64,000 nt of DNA from Leucobacter chromiiresistens. Its GTDB lineage: Bacteria; Actinomycetota; Actinomycetes; Actinomycetales; Microbacteriaceae. The position numbers were made by a program, and so were the translations under genes. Positions 9,786-19,914 of this stretch are shown here, one piece after another. Each line of letters starts with the position of its first letter. The stretch's first letter is position 1. A model generated the notes under the pieces. That model had not been told where the DNA came from. It saw only the letters and a list, made by a program, of their open reading frames with translations, and did no database searches. Location of the stretch: the NCBI RefSeq assembly GCF_900102345.1, contig NZ_FNKB01000002.1, positions 186,001-250,000 of the forward strand, written 5' to 3'.

Positions 9786-9911
9786 CGCGGGAGGCGTCTG
9801 TCAAGGCCGCGCCCGGAACCGTCGAAATGCTCCCATCCGTCGAAGCTGAACGTTATCTTTGAAGGGCGAATGGGGGAACACGCCTCATCGACGTTCGATC
9901 GAAGGAGAATC

Positions 9912-10412
9912 ATGTCCGACAATCTGCCTGGCAACGACCACCAGTCGAACCCGGTGCCGCCTCCGCCCGCGCCCTCCAGCGCTCCGAACGCGCAGGCCGC
10001 CCCGAACGCGCATGCGGCGCCGAGCGCGCCCCCGTACACCGGATCGCCGGCGTACGCCGGTGGGCCTGCACAGCCGAAGGGGCTGGCGCTCACGGCGCTG
10101 ATCCTCGGCATTCTGAGCCTCATCTTCTGCTGGGTGCCGATCGCGGGCGCCGTCGGCGGCATCGTCGCCCTGGTGCTGGGCATCCTGGCGCTGCGGAAGG
10201 CGCAGCCGAAGGGTCTCGCGCTGACGGGTCTGATCACGGGAGCCGTGGCGGCGGTCATCGGCATCATCGTCACGATCCTCTTCTTTGTCGGGCTGAGCCT
10301 GCTCGGGGGCTCGATCGACGATGCGCAGCAGGCCGTCGAGGCCTGCCAGTCGGGCGCCGAGACGGTCGAGATCGCCGGGCAGACCGTGTCCTGCTCCAAC
10401 CTGGACTACTGA
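9912..10412 (+). CDS. DUF4190-type small membrane protein
   Basis: The 166-residue protein has a disordered Pro/Ala/Asn-rich N-terminus (about residues 1-52), two hydrophobic segments typical of DUF4190 proteins (LALTALILGILSLIFCW and a second after a KAQPKG turn, residues about 110-140), and an extracytoplasmic-looking tail with two cysteines (EACQSG, VSCSN). ATG 9912 is chosen because GAAGGAGAA precedes it; an upstream in-frame ATG at 9870 lacks that signal. Function is unknown. A paralogue lies at 11731-12216. Confidence 0.75.
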   Translation: MSDNLPGNDHQSNPVPPPPAPSSAPNAQAAPNAHAAPSAPPYTGSPAYAGGPAQPKGLALTALILGILSLIFCWVPIAGAVGGIVALVLGILALRKAQPKGLALTGLITGAVAAVIGIIVTILFFVGLSLLGGSIDDAQQAVEACQSGAETVEIAGQTVSCSNLDY

Positions 10413-10432
10413 CCTGCGGCAGATCGCCGATC

Positions 10433-10476
10433 ACGACGACGGGCCCGGGAGCTTCCGCTCCCGGGCCCGTCGTCGT
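10433..10476. terminator. 20-bp perfect hairpin between convergent genes
   Basis: ACGACGACGGGCCCGGGAGC (10433-10452) pairs perfectly with 10457-10476 across a TTCC loop. It lies between the convergent DUF4190 and methyltransferase genes and probably terminates both. It lacks a T tract. Confidence 0.75.
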
Positions 10477-10492
10477 CGCGCGGGGCGCTGCG

Positions 10493-11734
10493 TCAGCAGC
10501 GCTCCGCGAGCAGGGTGATGTGCTTGCCCGCCGCGTCGCGGGTGAGGATCAGCGTGGCGCCCTGCGAACCGCTCAGTCTGAGCCGTTTGCGCAGCGCGGC
10601 GGGGTCGACGTCGACACCCCGCTTCTTGATCTCGAGGCGGCCGATGCCCCGCGCGGCGAGGGCCCGGCGCAGGTCCTTCTCGCGGGCGGGGAGGGCGTCG
10701 ACGACGCGGAAGGCCTGCGCGAACGGCGTCTCGGCGTACGTGTCGCCGGTGAGGTAGGCGATGCCCGGGCTCAGCATGCCGGCCTGGATGCGCTCGCCCA
10801 GGGCGCCGATGAGCCGCGCCCGGATCACGGCGCCGTCGGGTTCGTAGACGTACGCGCCGATGGAACGGACGTCGACATCGGGTGCGTCAGCCGCCGCCGT
10901 CATCTCGTGCTGCTCTCCGCCGCGGTGGACGAGGGCGGCGCGGGCGACGCCCGGCCGTGCGAGAGCGCCGAACCAGAGCGCCGTCTCGACCACCTGGCCG
11001 TCGACGGAGACCCACTGCGCCTCGGCGGTGTCGGGGATGAGTTCGCGGTCGAGGCCGGGGCCGAGCTTCAAGCCGGTCGGCAGGCGCTCGCCCACGGCGT
11101 AGGCGAGATGCAGCGAGGGGGAGTAGTCGTCGGGGGACGCGATGCGGCGCGTATCGCTGTGCCCCGCGGTGCGCCGTGCGGGGTCGAGGAAGGCGCCGTC
11201 GACCTGCGCGAGGTCGAATGCGGCGGCGTCGCCGATCGACACCTCGGGCGCCGGTGCTTTGCGGGCCCCGGCGACGAGCCGCAGGTTGTGCGCGGCGATG
11301 CGCGCGGTGAACGGGTCGAGCTCGACCGGAGCCGGCGCGATGCCGTGCGTCAGCAGCGCGATCGATTCGGTGCCGATGCCGCACCCGAGGTCGGCGACCC
11401 GGGTGCACCCGGCGTCCCGGAAGCGTGCGGCGTGCCCGTTCGCGACCGCGATCCTCGTGGCCTGCTCGAGGCCGGCCGCGGTGAAGAGCATCTCGCGGGC
11501 GAGGTCGCCGAACTTCGCGCGCGCCCGCTCTCGGAGTCGCGCCTGGGTGAGGAGCGCGGCGACCGCTTCGGGGGCGTGCCCGGCCGAGCGCAGTTCGCGC
11601 CCGACCCTCTCGCTCGTCGCGCCGGAGTCGAGGGCGGCGCAGACGTCGCGCAGAGCGGCGATGCCCGCGTCGCCGAGCAGATGCTCCCAGCCCGGGAGCG
11701 GCTCGGTCGACGCGCGCCCGCCCGCCGCACTCAA
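10493..11734 (-). CDS. THUMP-like domain class I SAM methyltransferase
   Basis: The 413-residue protein has a helical N-terminal region, a Rossmann methyltransferase core (VADLGCGIGTESIALL, then the acidic PVELDPFTARIAAHNL and GAFLDPARRT), and a C-terminal THUMP-like module ending in ATLILTRDAAGKHITLL. Such proteins are putative RNA methyltransferases in actinobacteria; the substrate is not known. No ATG or GTG fits, so the start is taken as TTG 11734, which overlaps the stop of the upstream DUF4190 gene (TTGA) and implies coupling. Start confidence is moderate, family confidence high. Confidence 0.8.
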   Translation of the reverse strand: MSAAGGRASTEPLPGWEHLLGDAGIAALRDVCAALDSGATSERVGRELRSAGHAPEAVAALLTQARLRERARAKFGDLAREMLFTAAGLEQATRIAVANGHAARFRDAGCTRVADLGCGIGTESIALLTHGIAPAPVELDPFTARIAAHNLRLVAGARKAPAPEVSIGDAAAFDLAQVDGAFLDPARRTAGHSDTRRIASPDDYSPSLHLAYAVGERLPTGLKLGPGLDRELIPDTAEAQWVSVDGQVVETALWFGALARPGVARAALVHRGGEQHEMTAAADAPDVDVRSIGAYVYEPDGAVIRARLIGALGERIQAGMLSPGIAYLTGDTYAETPFAQAFRVVDALPAREKDLRRALAARGIGRLEIKKRGVDVDPAALRKRLRLSGSQGATLILTRDAAGKHITLLAERC

Positions 11735-12216
11735 TACGACGAGTAGGAGTCGAACCCCGACATCGAACTGCCGACCGCCGCGAAGATGGTGAAGAGGAAG
11801 CCGATGTAGAGCACGATGAAGAGGGCGAGCAGCACGAAGTACGCGTAGCTGATGATGAGCCCGGTCAGCGCGATGCCGCGACCGGCGTCGCCCGTTCGCT
11901 TGATCTGGCTGAGGCCCATGTGCCCGAACACGATGCCCGCGATGGGGCTCAGGAAGGCGAAGATGATGGAGAGGAACGCGAAGGTGTTCGTCTTGTCGAG
12001 GGTCGTGCCCGTCGGCACCGCGGCGAAGCGCTGCGACTCGTAGCCGTTCGGCTCGTAGCCCTGCTGGGGCTGGTAGGCCGGGGGCTGCGGTGCGCCGGCC
12101 GGAGCCTGCGGTGCGCCGGCGGGCGGCTGCGGGGGAGTCTGCTGGCCGTAGGCGGCCTCCTGGTCGAGGTGCGGCAGCGGAGTGGTGGGCTGCTCGGGGT
12201 ACTGCGGCGTGGACAT
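11731..12216 (-). CDS. DUF4190 domain membrane protein
   Basis: The 161-residue product has a Pro/Gln/Tyr-rich cytoplasmic-type N-terminus (residues 1-75), then a classic DUF4190 region: [39 protein letters not shown] and a second hydrophobic hairpin ending in a Ser/Tyr tail. ATG 12216 has GGAGGAGCC just upstream on the minus strand. Function is unknown. It shares a transcript with the downstream methyltransferase, whose start overlaps its stop. Confidence 0.8.
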   Translation of the reverse strand: MSTPQYPEQPTTPLPHLDQEAAYGQQTPPQPPAGAPQAPAGAPQPPAYQPQQGYEPNGYESQRFAAVPTGTTLDKTNTFAFLSIIFAFLSPIAGIVFGHMGLSQIKRTGDAGRGIALTGLIISYAYFVLLALFIVLYIGFLFTIFAAVGSSMSGFDSYSSY

Positions 12217-12360
12217 GGCTCCTCCATCGGTGTGCGTCGGATCGTGCGGGATGCACGGGTCGGGGGCCGTGCGGACGTCCCGTCGGGGGTGCCGGTGCAG
12301 GCCGTCGCTCCATTCTAGGCACGCCGCCCTGTTCGCTGTCGGCGATTCCCCACCGCCGCG

Positions 12361-12387
12361 TTGGCACTCCCCTTGCACGAGTGCCAA
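12361..12387. promoter_or_regulatory. CIRCE element (HrcA operator) of groES
   Basis: TTGGCACTC-N9-GAGTGCCAA is a perfect 9-9-9 inverted repeat, differing from the textbook CIRCE only by a G/C pair in place of an A/T pair at the third position of each arm. CIRCE is bound by the heat-shock repressor HrcA. It overlaps the -35 region of the groES promoter, a position suited to repression. Confidence 0.92.
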
Positions 12388-12402
12388 CGCGCGTCCTAGA
12401 CT
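12373..12402 (+). promoter_or_regulatory. groES promoter
   Basis: TTGCAC (12373-12378), inside the CIRCE spacer, and TAGACT (12397-12402) are 18 bp apart. This predicts a leader of about 60 nt with AAAGAGG ahead of the groES start. Confidence 0.6.
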
Positions 12403-12469
12403 CTGGAGTAGACGCGCTCGCATGGGGCGGGCGTGGAATCGCACTTCAGACATTGGAAAGAGGTCAACC

Positions 12470-12766
12470 GTGTCGGTCGCCATCAAGCCGCTCGAGGATC
12501 GTATCGTTATCAAGCAGGTCGAGGCAGAGCAGACCACCGCTTCCGGTCTCGTGATCCCCGACAGCGCCAAGGAGAAGCCCCAGGAGGGCGAAGTCGTCGC
12601 AGTCGGCCCGGGCCGCGTCTCCGACTCCGGCACGCGCATCCCGCTCGACGTCGCCACCGGCGACATCGTGATCTACTCGAAGTTCGGCGGCACCGAGGTC
12701 AAGGTCGGCGGCGACGACTACCTCGTCCTGTCGGCTCGCGACATCCTCGCAGTCGTCACCCGCTAA
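12470..12766 (+). CDS. groES: Co-chaperonin GroES
   Basis: Ten-kilodalton lid of the GroEL chaperonin; 98 residues, normal length. Family sequence includes [20 protein letters not shown], the mobile loop [24 protein letters not shown] and [10 protein letters not shown]. The start is GTG 12470, from which [10 protein letters not shown] matches GroES. It is followed by a strong terminator and no groEL, so it is monocistronic here. Confidence 0.97.
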   Translation: MSVAIKPLEDRIVIKQVEAEQTTASGLVIPDSAKEKPQEGEVVAVGPGRVSDSGTRIPLDVATGDIVIYSKFGGTEVKVGGDDYLVLSARDILAVVTR

Positions 12767-12781
12767 CCGCGGAGCTCTCCC

Positions 12782-12820
12782 AGCGGCCCCGCCGATCCCT
12801 CGAGGATCGGCGGGGCCGCT
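12782..12820 (+). terminator. groES terminator
   Basis: Perfect 17-bp stem AGCGGCCCCGCCGATCC with its complement (12804-12820) and a CTCGA loop, 15 bp after the groES stop. No T run follows. Confidence 0.8.
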
Positions 12821-12845
12821 GTCGTACTCGGCCGCCCGACGGGAG

Positions 12846-12851
12846 TAGACT
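12846..12851 (+). promoter_or_regulatory. -10 box of a probably leaderless rarD transcript
   Basis: TAGACT ends 6 nt before ATG 12858, with no ribosome-binding sequence in between. Confidence 0.5.
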
Positions 12852-12857
12852 GCTCCG

Positions 12858-13781
12858 ATGCGTCGATCACGTGCGGGACTCGGATTCGGTCTCGGAGCGT
12901 ATCTCTGGTGGGGCGCGTTCCCCTTCTACTTCGGCCTGATCGCGATGGTCGGGCCGCTCGAAGTCGTGCCGTGGCGGGTGGCCACCACGCTCGTCTTCTG
13001 CCTGCTGCTCGTCACCGCGACCCGCGGGTGGGGGCGGGTGGCCGCGATCCTGCGCACCCCGCGGCTGCTCGGGTGGTTCGCGCTCTCCGCACTCTTCCTG
13101 TACGCGAACTGGCAGATCTTCGTCATCGGCGTGATGACCGGGCACGTGCTCGAGACCGCGCTCGGCTACTTCATCAACCCGCTCTTCACGATCCTGATCG
13201 GCGTCGTATTCCGCAAGGAGCGCCTCAGCCGTCTGCAGTGGATCGCCGTCGCCGTAGCGGGCGTGGGGGTGCTGATCGCGGCGATCGCGTACGGGTCGTT
13301 CCCGTGGATCGCACTCGGCATCGCGCTCTCCTTCGGCCTCTACGGTGCGGTGCACAAGCACGCGGGCGAGTCCGTCGACGGCATCACGGGGCTCACCGTG
13401 GAGACGTTCGCGACGCTGCCCGTCGCGGCGGTGCAGCTCGTCGTCATCGCCGCCACCTCCGGGCTCACCGCGTTCACGTTCGGGCCGGGCGTCACGGCGC
13501 TCGTGCTGCTCAGCGGCATCGTCACCGCGATCCCGCTGATCCTCTTCGGCGAGGCCACGCGGCGCCTACCGCTCGCCCACATCGGCTTCCTCCAGTTCCT
13601 CACCCCGATCCTCGGGTTCTTCTACGGGGCGCTCGTCACCCACGAGGAGATCACGACGGGGCGCTGGATCGGTTTCATCGGCGTCTGGATCGCGCTCGTC
13701 ATCCTCATCGTCGACATGGTGCTGCAGCTGCGGCGTTCGCCGACGGCGCAGGTGAACACCGCCCCCATTCCCTTAGACTGA
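12858..13781 (+). CDS. rarD: EamA/RarD family transporter
   Basis: Integral membrane protein of 307 residues with about ten hydrophobic segments in two EamA halves. GLGAYLWWGAFPFYF and PLEVVPWRV at the N-terminus and the GYFINPLFTILIGVVF region are typical of the RarD branch of the drug/metabolite transporter superfamily. RarD substrates are not established (chloramphenicol sensitivity in some species). It is expressed from its own putative leaderless promoter between the groES terminator and guaB. Confidence 0.88.
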   Translation: MRRSRAGLGFGLGAYLWWGAFPFYFGLIAMVGPLEVVPWRVATTLVFCLLLVTATRGWGRVAAILRTPRLLGWFALSALFLYANWQIFVIGVMTGHVLETALGYFINPLFTILIGVVFRKERLSRLQWIAVAVAGVGVLIAAIAYGSFPWIALGIALSFGLYGAVHKHAGESVDGITGLTVETFATLPVAAVQLVVIAATSGLTAFTFGPGVTALVLLSGIVTAIPLILFGEATRRLPLAHIGFLQFLTPILGFFYGALVTHEEITTGRWIGFIGVWIALVILIVDMVLQLRRSPTAQVNTAPIPLD

Positions 13782-15359
<1,578 letters not shown>

Positions 15360-15369
15360 CGATGCGCGT

Positions 15370-15403
15370 GAGGGGCCCGGTTCGCATGCGAACCGGGCCC
15401 CTC
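15370..15403. terminator. guaB terminator, fully self-complementary
   Basis: A 34-nt perfect palindrome with arms GAGGGGCCCGGTTCGC and no unpaired loop bases other than those forced by the turn, 10 bp after the guaB stop. It probably folds in RNA as a 15-bp stem with a four-base loop. Confidence 0.75.
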
Positions 15404-15459
15404 GTGCGTCCGGGTGCGCGCGCGACCTGCCGCGCTCGCTGCGCTCAGCCGCCTCCGGA

Positions 15460-15465
15460 TAGACT
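15460..15465 (+). promoter_or_regulatory. -10 box of a probably leaderless guaB3 transcript
   Basis: TAGACT ends 6 nt before GTG 15472. Confidence 0.5.
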
Positions 15466-15471
15466 GGGCGG

Positions 15472-16593
15472 GTGAGTAACGAGATCGAGATCGGCCGCGG
15501 CAAGCGTGCACGTCGCGTGTACACCTTCGACGAGATCGGCATCGTGCCGACGCGTCGCACCCGAGACCCCGAGCTCGTCTCGACCGCGTGGACGATCGAC
15601 GCCTTCCAGTTCGACATCCCCGTGCTCGGCGCGCCGATGGATTCGGTCATGTCGCCCGCGGCGGCGATCGCCCTCGGTCGGCTGGGCGGCCTCGGCGTGC
15701 TCAACCTCGAGGGGCTCTGGACCCGTCACGAGAACCCCGAGCCGCTCCTCGCGGAGCTCGCGGGCATCGACGACGAGGTCGCCGCCGTGGCGCGGATGCG
15801 CGAGCTGTACGCGGCTCCGATCCGGGCCGAGCTCATCACCGAGCGCCTCAGCGAGATCCGCGAGGCGGGCGTGACCGTCGCCGGCGCCCTGTCGCCGCAC
15901 CGCACGGCGCAGTTCACCGAGACGGTGGTGAACGCCGGCGTCGACCTCTTCGTGATCCGCGGCAACACCGTGTCGGCCGAGCACGTCTCGCAGGAGGGGC
16001 GCGAGCCGCTCAACCTCAAGGAGTTCATCTACGAGCTCGACGTCCCCGTCATCGTGGGCGGAGCGGCGACCTACCAGTCGGCCCTCCACCTCATGCGCAC
16101 GGGAGCGGCCGGCGTGCTCGTCGGCTTCGGGGGCGGCGCATCGTCGACCACCCGCGTCACCCTCGGCATCCGCGCGCCCATGGCGAGCGCCATCGCCGAC
16201 GTCGCCGGCGCCCGCTCCGACTACCTGGACGAGTCGGGCGGCCGCTACGTGCACGTGATCGCCGATGGCGGTCTCGGCACCTCGGGCGATCTCATCAAGG
16301 CCATCGCCTGCGGCGCGGATGCGGTGATGCTCGGCACGGCCCTCGCCAAGTCGTCCGAGGCCCCGGGCCGCGGCTGGCACTGGGGCCAGGAGGCGCACCA
16401 CGAGGATCTGCCGCGCGGTCGCCGGGTGCAGGTCGGATCCGTCGCGCCGCTCGCGGAGATCGTGAACGGCCCGGCCAATGTCGCCGATGGCAGCGCGAAC
16501 CTCATCGGCGCGCTGCGCCGCGCGATGGCGACCACGGGCTACTCCGAGCTCAAGGAGTTCCAGCGCGTCGGCGTCGTGTACGCCGAGCGCTGA
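15472..16593 (+). CDS. guaB3: GuaB3 family IMP dehydrogenase-related protein
   Basis: The 373-residue protein belongs to the IMPDH/GMP-reductase TIM-barrel superfamily and matches the actinobacterial GuaB3 branch: IEIGRGKRARRVYTFDEIGI, VLGAPMDSVMSP, and HVIADGGLGTSGDLIKAIACGADAV (split here by context). It has no CBS domains. The usual catalytic GSxCTTR cysteine loop of true IMPDH is not present; the equivalent place reads GFGGGASSTTRV. Its reaction is unsettled, so it should not be called a functional IMPDH. It has its own promoter just after the guaB terminator. Confidence 0.88.
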   Translation: MSNEIEIGRGKRARRVYTFDEIGIVPTRRTRDPELVSTAWTIDAFQFDIPVLGAPMDSVMSPAAAIALGRLGGLGVLNLEGLWTRHENPEPLLAELAGIDDEVAAVARMRELYAAPIRAELITERLSEIREAGVTVAGALSPHRTAQFTETVVNAGVDLFVIRGNTVSAEHVSQEGREPLNLKEFIYELDVPVIVGGAATYQSALHLMRTGAAGVLVGFGGGASSTTRVTLGIRAPMASAIADVAGARSDYLDESGGRYVHVIADGGLGTSGDLIKAIACGADAVMLGTALAKSSEAPGRGWHWGQEAHHEDLPRGRRVQVGSVAPLAEIVNGPANVADGSANLIGALRRAMATTGYSELKEFQRVGVVYAER

Positions 16594-16603
16594 GTCGCGA
16601 CCC

Positions 16604-17452
16604 ATGTCGCCGCGTAGAGTCGAATACCTGGGGGAGCCGACGCTCGCCCAGGTGATGCGCCGACCGAGCTGGATTCTGGCACTCCTCCTGGCGCTCGGCA
16701 TCGCCGTCGCGTTCGCCGCGCTCGCGCAGTGGCAGGCGGGGATCGCGGTGCAGTCGCAGCAGCAGGAGCAGGTCGACACCGAGTCGGAGCGCTCCCTCGC
16801 GAGCGTGACCTCGTTCGAGCAGGGCGTCACCGATGCGGGAGCCGGCGTCGTCGTGCGGCTGGGAGGCCGCTTCGTCGTCGACGACTTCTCGGTGGTGGCC
16901 CCCCGTGAGAACGGCGGCGCCACGGGGGCGTGGGTCGTGGGGAACGTCGTGACCGACGGGCCCGACGCGGAGCCGGGCGCGCACCTCGCCGTCGCGGTCG
17001 GCTGGGCGGCCACCGTCGCCGACGCCGAGCGCGCGGCCGATGCGCTGGCCGCCGAGCAGGCCGCCGCCGACGCCCGGGAGATCACCGGACGGTACATGCC
17101 CCCGGAAGGCCCCCGAGTGCCCGACGCCGATGAGGATCCGCTCACGCTGCGCGCCATGTCGCCCGCTGCGCTCGCGAACATCTGGAGCGCCGTCGACGGC
17201 CCCGTCTACTCGGGATACCTGGTGCTGCACGACGACTCGGGATCCGCCCCACTGCTCGACGCGGCGGGCCTCGCCCCGATCGATTCCGTGGCGCCGCTGC
17301 CCGCGGACGCCGTGAACTGGCTGAACGTCTTCTACGCGCTCGAGTGGCTCGTATTCGGCGGCTTCGCCATCTTCTTCTGGTACCGCCTCGCACGCGACGC
17401 CTGGGAGAAGGAGCACGAGATGCTCCTGCTCGAGGCGGAGGCCGACGCCTGA
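16604..17452 (+). CDS. SURF1-like membrane protein
   Basis: The 282-residue product has one membrane helix near each end (about 22-41 and 240-258) with a large extracytoplasmic region between, the SURF1 topology. The motif YSGYLVLHDDSG and the end NWLNVFYALEWLVFGGFAIF with WYRLARDAWEKEHE resemble the SURF1-family proteins of Microbacteriaceae, linked to cytochrome c oxidase assembly. The loop is acidic and Ala-rich, and classical SURF1 motifs are weak, so this is a family-level inference. ATG 16604 lies 10 bp after guaB3. Confidence 0.6.
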   Translation: MSPRRVEYLGEPTLAQVMRRPSWILALLLALGIAVAFAALAQWQAGIAVQSQQQEQVDTESERSLASVTSFEQGVTDAGAGVVVRLGGRFVVDDFSVVAPRENGGATGAWVVGNVVTDGPDAEPGAHLAVAVGWAATVADAERAADALAAEQAAADAREITGRYMPPEGPRVPDADEDPLTLRAMSPAALANIWSAVDGPVYSGYLVLHDDSGSAPLLDAAGLAPIDSVAPLPADAVNWLNVFYALEWLVFGGFAIFFWYRLARDAWEKEHEMLLLEAEADA

Positions 17453-17495
17453 TCCCTCACTCGGCGCACCGGTCTCGGGCGCCGTCAGCCCGCCG

Positions 17496-17501
17496 TAGAA
17501 T
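17496..17501 (+). promoter_or_regulatory. -10 box of a probably leaderless DUF3817 gene
   Basis: TAGAAT ends 7 nt before ATG 17509 and overlaps the alternative ATG at 17500, which argues for the second ATG as the true start. Confidence 0.5.
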
Positions 17502-17508
17502 GGACACC

Positions 17509-18018
17509 ATGCAGCTGCAGCCCAAGCCCGCCGACTACCCGCGCATTCGGAAAGCACTGAGCTTCTACAAGGTGACCTCGGTGATCACGGGCGTCATGCT
17601 GCTGATGCTCTGCGCGGTCATGGTGATGAAGTACGCCTTCAACGTGCAGCTCTTCCTCTTCACCGACGACGGGTTCGCGCACTTCTACGAACTCGCGCCC
17701 GAGGGCATCGAGTCCGACTTCCAGGCGAGCGGGTTCGACCTGTTCAAGGCGATCCTCATCGCTCACGGATGGTTCTACGTCGTGTACCTCGTCTCCGACT
17801 TCCTCCTGTGGAGCCCGATGCGCTGGGGCTTCCTGAAGTTCCTGCTCATCGCGCTGGGCGGCGTCATCCCCTTCATGTCGTTCTTCCTCGAAGCCCGCAT
17901 CGTGCGCGAGGTCAACGGCTTCCTCGACTCCCGCGAGGGCGCGCTCGCGTCCGACGCCTCGACCCCACCCTCCGCGGCCTCAGCCGCGACGACTTCGAAA
18001 GGCTCCCTGAAGCGATAA
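17509..18018 (+). CDS. DUF3817 domain membrane protein
   Basis: A 169-residue protein (172 if ATG 17500 is used) with a DUF3817 region: [19 protein letters not shown], then further hydrophobic segments [16 protein letters not shown] and [18 protein letters not shown], followed by a Ser/Ala-rich tail. DUF3817 proteins are small actinobacterial membrane proteins of unknown role, often next to guaA, as here. The TAA stop shares its last A with the guaA ATG, so the two are translationally coupled. Confidence 0.82.
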   Translation: MQLQPKPADYPRIRKALSFYKVTSVITGVMLLMLCAVMVMKYAFNVQLFLFTDDGFAHFYELAPEGIESDFQASGFDLFKAILIAHGWFYVVYLVSDFLLWSPMRWGFLKFLLIALGGVIPFMSFFLEARIVREVNGFLDSREGALASDASTPPSAASAATTSKGSLKR

Positions 18019-19610
18019 TGGCGACACTGTCTGAACAGCCGGAAACGGACCACCGACCGGTTCTCGTGGTCGACTTCGGCGCGCAGTACGCGCAGCTCAT
18101 CGCGCGCCGCGTGCGCGAGGCCGGCGTGTACTCCGAGCTCGTGCCCCACACCATCACCGCGGCGGAAGTGCAGGCCCGCAACCCGCTCGGCATCGTGCTC
18201 TCGGGCGGACCCTCGTCCGTGTACGAGGAGGGTGCGCCCGCCTTCGACCCGAGCGTGTTCGACCTCGGCATCCCCGTGCTCGGCATCTGCTACGGCTTTC
18301 AGGTCATGGCGCGCGCGCTCGGCGGCACGGTCGGCAACACCGGTGACCGCGAGTACGGCGCCACCCACGCAGAGCTCGTCGGCGACGGCGGGGCGATCCT
18401 CGGCGGGCAGCCCGCCGAGCAGAACGTGTGGATGAGCCACGGCGACGCCGTGCAGGCCGCGCCCGACGGGTTCGAGGTGCTCGCGAAGACCGCGGTCACC
18501 CCGGTCGCCGCCTTCGGCTCCGCCGAGCGCCGCCTCTACGGCGTGCAGTGGCACCCCGAGGTGAAGCACTCGGACCACGGCCAGCGGATCCTCGAGAACT
18601 TCCTCCACCACGTCGCCGGCATCGAGCCCGACTGGAACGCGGGCAACGTCATCGCCGAGCAGATCGCGCGCATCCGCGAGCAGGTCGGCAGCGCGCGAGT
18701 CATCTCCGCGCTCTCCGGCGGTGTCGACTCGGCCGTCTCGACCGCGCTCGTGCACGAGGCCATCGGCGACCAGCTGACCGCCGTGTTCGTCGACCACGGT
18801 CTGCTGCGCAAGGGGGAGCGCGAGCAGGTCGAGCAGGACTACGTCCAGTCGACCGGCGTGCGGCTCGTCACCGTGGAAGCCGCCGACACCTTCCTCGGCC
18901 ACCTCGCGGGGGTGACGGACCCGGAGCAGAAGCGCAAGATCATCGGCCGCGAGTTCATCCGCGCGTTCGAGCAGGTGCAGCGCGACCTCGTCGCCGAGGC
19001 GAAGGCCGAGGGGGAGCCCATCAAGTTCCTCGTGCAGGGCACGCTCTACCCCGACGTGGTCGAGTCGGGCGGCGGATCGGGCACCGCGAACATCAAGTCG
19101 CACCACAACGTCGGGGGCCTGCCCGAGGATCTCGACTTCGAGCTCATCGAGCCGCTCCGCGCCCTCTTCAAGGACGAGGTGCGGGCCATCGGTCGCGAAC
19201 TCGGCATCCCCGAGGCGATCGTCGGGCGTCAGCCGTTCCCCGGCCCCGGGCTCGGCATCCGCATCGTCGGCGAGGTCACCCGCGAGCGTCTCGAGGTGCT
19301 GCGCGAGGCCGACGCGATCGCGCGCGAGGAGCTCACGATCGCGGGTCTCGACAACACGATCTGGCAGTGCCCGGTCGTGCTGCTCGCCGATGTGCGCTCC
19401 GTGGGCGTGCAGGGAGACGGACGCACCTACGGTCACCCGATCGTGCTGCGCCCGGTCTCGTCGGAGGACGCCATGACGGCGGACTGGACGCGCGTGCCGT
19501 ACGACGTGCTGGCCCGCATCTCGAACCGCATCACGAACCAGGTGCCGGAGGTCAACCGAGTGGTGCTCGACGTCACGTCGAAGCCCCCGGGGACGATCGA
19601 GTGGGAGTAG
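18018..19610 (+). CDS. guaA: GMP synthase (glutamine-hydrolysing)
   Basis: Converts XMP to GMP using glutamine and ATP. The 530-residue protein has an N-terminal class I glutaminase (nucleophile Cys91 in [10 protein letters not shown]; His179 and Glu181 in WHPEV), an ATP-pyrophosphatase P-loop SGGVDSAV (residues 233-240) and the C-terminal dimer domain ending in [12 protein letters not shown] 18018 overlaps the DUF3817 stop by one base. It completes the guaB-guaB3-guaA block and is followed by a canonical terminator. Confidence 0.97.
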   Translation: MATLSEQPETDHRPVLVVDFGAQYAQLIARRVREAGVYSELVPHTITAAEVQARNPLGIVLSGGPSSVYEEGAPAFDPSVFDLGIPVLGICYGFQVMARALGGTVGNTGDREYGATHAELVGDGGAILGGQPAEQNVWMSHGDAVQAAPDGFEVLAKTAVTPVAAFGSAERRLYGVQWHPEVKHSDHGQRILENFLHHVAGIEPDWNAGNVIAEQIARIREQVGSARVISALSGGVDSAVSTALVHEAIGDQLTAVFVDHGLLRKGEREQVEQDYVQSTGVRLVTVEAADTFLGHLAGVTDPEQKRKIIGREFIRAFEQVQRDLVAEAKAEGEPIKFLVQGTLYPDVVESGGGSGTANIKSHHNVGGLPEDLDFELIEPLRALFKDEVRAIGRELGIPEAIVGRQPFPGPGLGIRIVGEVTRERLEVLREADAIAREELTIAGLDNTIWQCPVVLLADVRSVGVQGDGRTYGHPIVLRPVSSEDAMTADWTRVPYDVLARISNRITNQVPEVNRVVLDVTSKPPGTIEWE

Positions 19611-19613
19611 CGG

Positions 19614-19640
19614 AAAGCCCGGCTTCGGCCGGGCTTTTCC
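19614..19640 (+). terminator. guaA intrinsic terminator
   Basis: AAAGCCCGGC-TTCG-GCCGGGCTTT, a 10-bp stem with a stable TTCG loop and a TTTTCC tail, starting 3 bp after the guaA stop. It is the most classical intrinsic terminator in the window. Confidence 0.88.
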
Positions 19641-19742
19641 GTTGCTGCGCTCGGCGGTCGCCGGGCGCCACCGGCGGATCGTGCCTTCCCGCTGAGCCCC
19701 CGTCGACTCGCCGAACTCCTAGTTCGTGGACGGGCGTTCGGC

Positions 19743-19837
19743 CAGGGGTTCGGCGGGCCGGCGGGGGTTCGGCAGGCCGGCAGGGGTTCGGCGGGACGGC
19801 AGGGGTTCGGCGGGCCGGCAGGGGTTCGGCGGGCCGG
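19743..19837. repeat. Tandem repeat, 5 x 19 bp
   Basis: Five contiguous 19-bp units of consensus CAGGGGTTCGGCGGGCCGG (starts 19743, 19762, 19781, 19800, 19819), the last two identical. They fill the gap between the guaA and Bax-inhibitor terminators. The rest of this roughly 300-bp gap shows no gene. Confidence 0.9.
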
Positions 19838-19868
19838 CGGCGGAGTGGCGCGGACGGCGGACGCAGAA

Positions 19869-19898
19869 ACGGGCCCGGCGCCGAAGCGCCGAGCCCGT
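19869..19898 (-). terminator. Terminator of the Bax-inhibitor gene
   Basis: ACGGGC-C-CGGCG pairs with CGCCG-A-GCCCGT around a six-base loop; on the minus strand the stem is followed by TTTCTGC, a short T-rich tail. It lies 16 bp past the stop of the minus-strand gene. Confidence 0.7.
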
Positions 19899-19914
19899 CT
19901 CCGTGCACTGCCTG

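Noticed and set aside
19743..19837. Possible CRISPR array
   Set aside because: Units are 19 bp and contiguous, with no spacers and no cas genes nearby.
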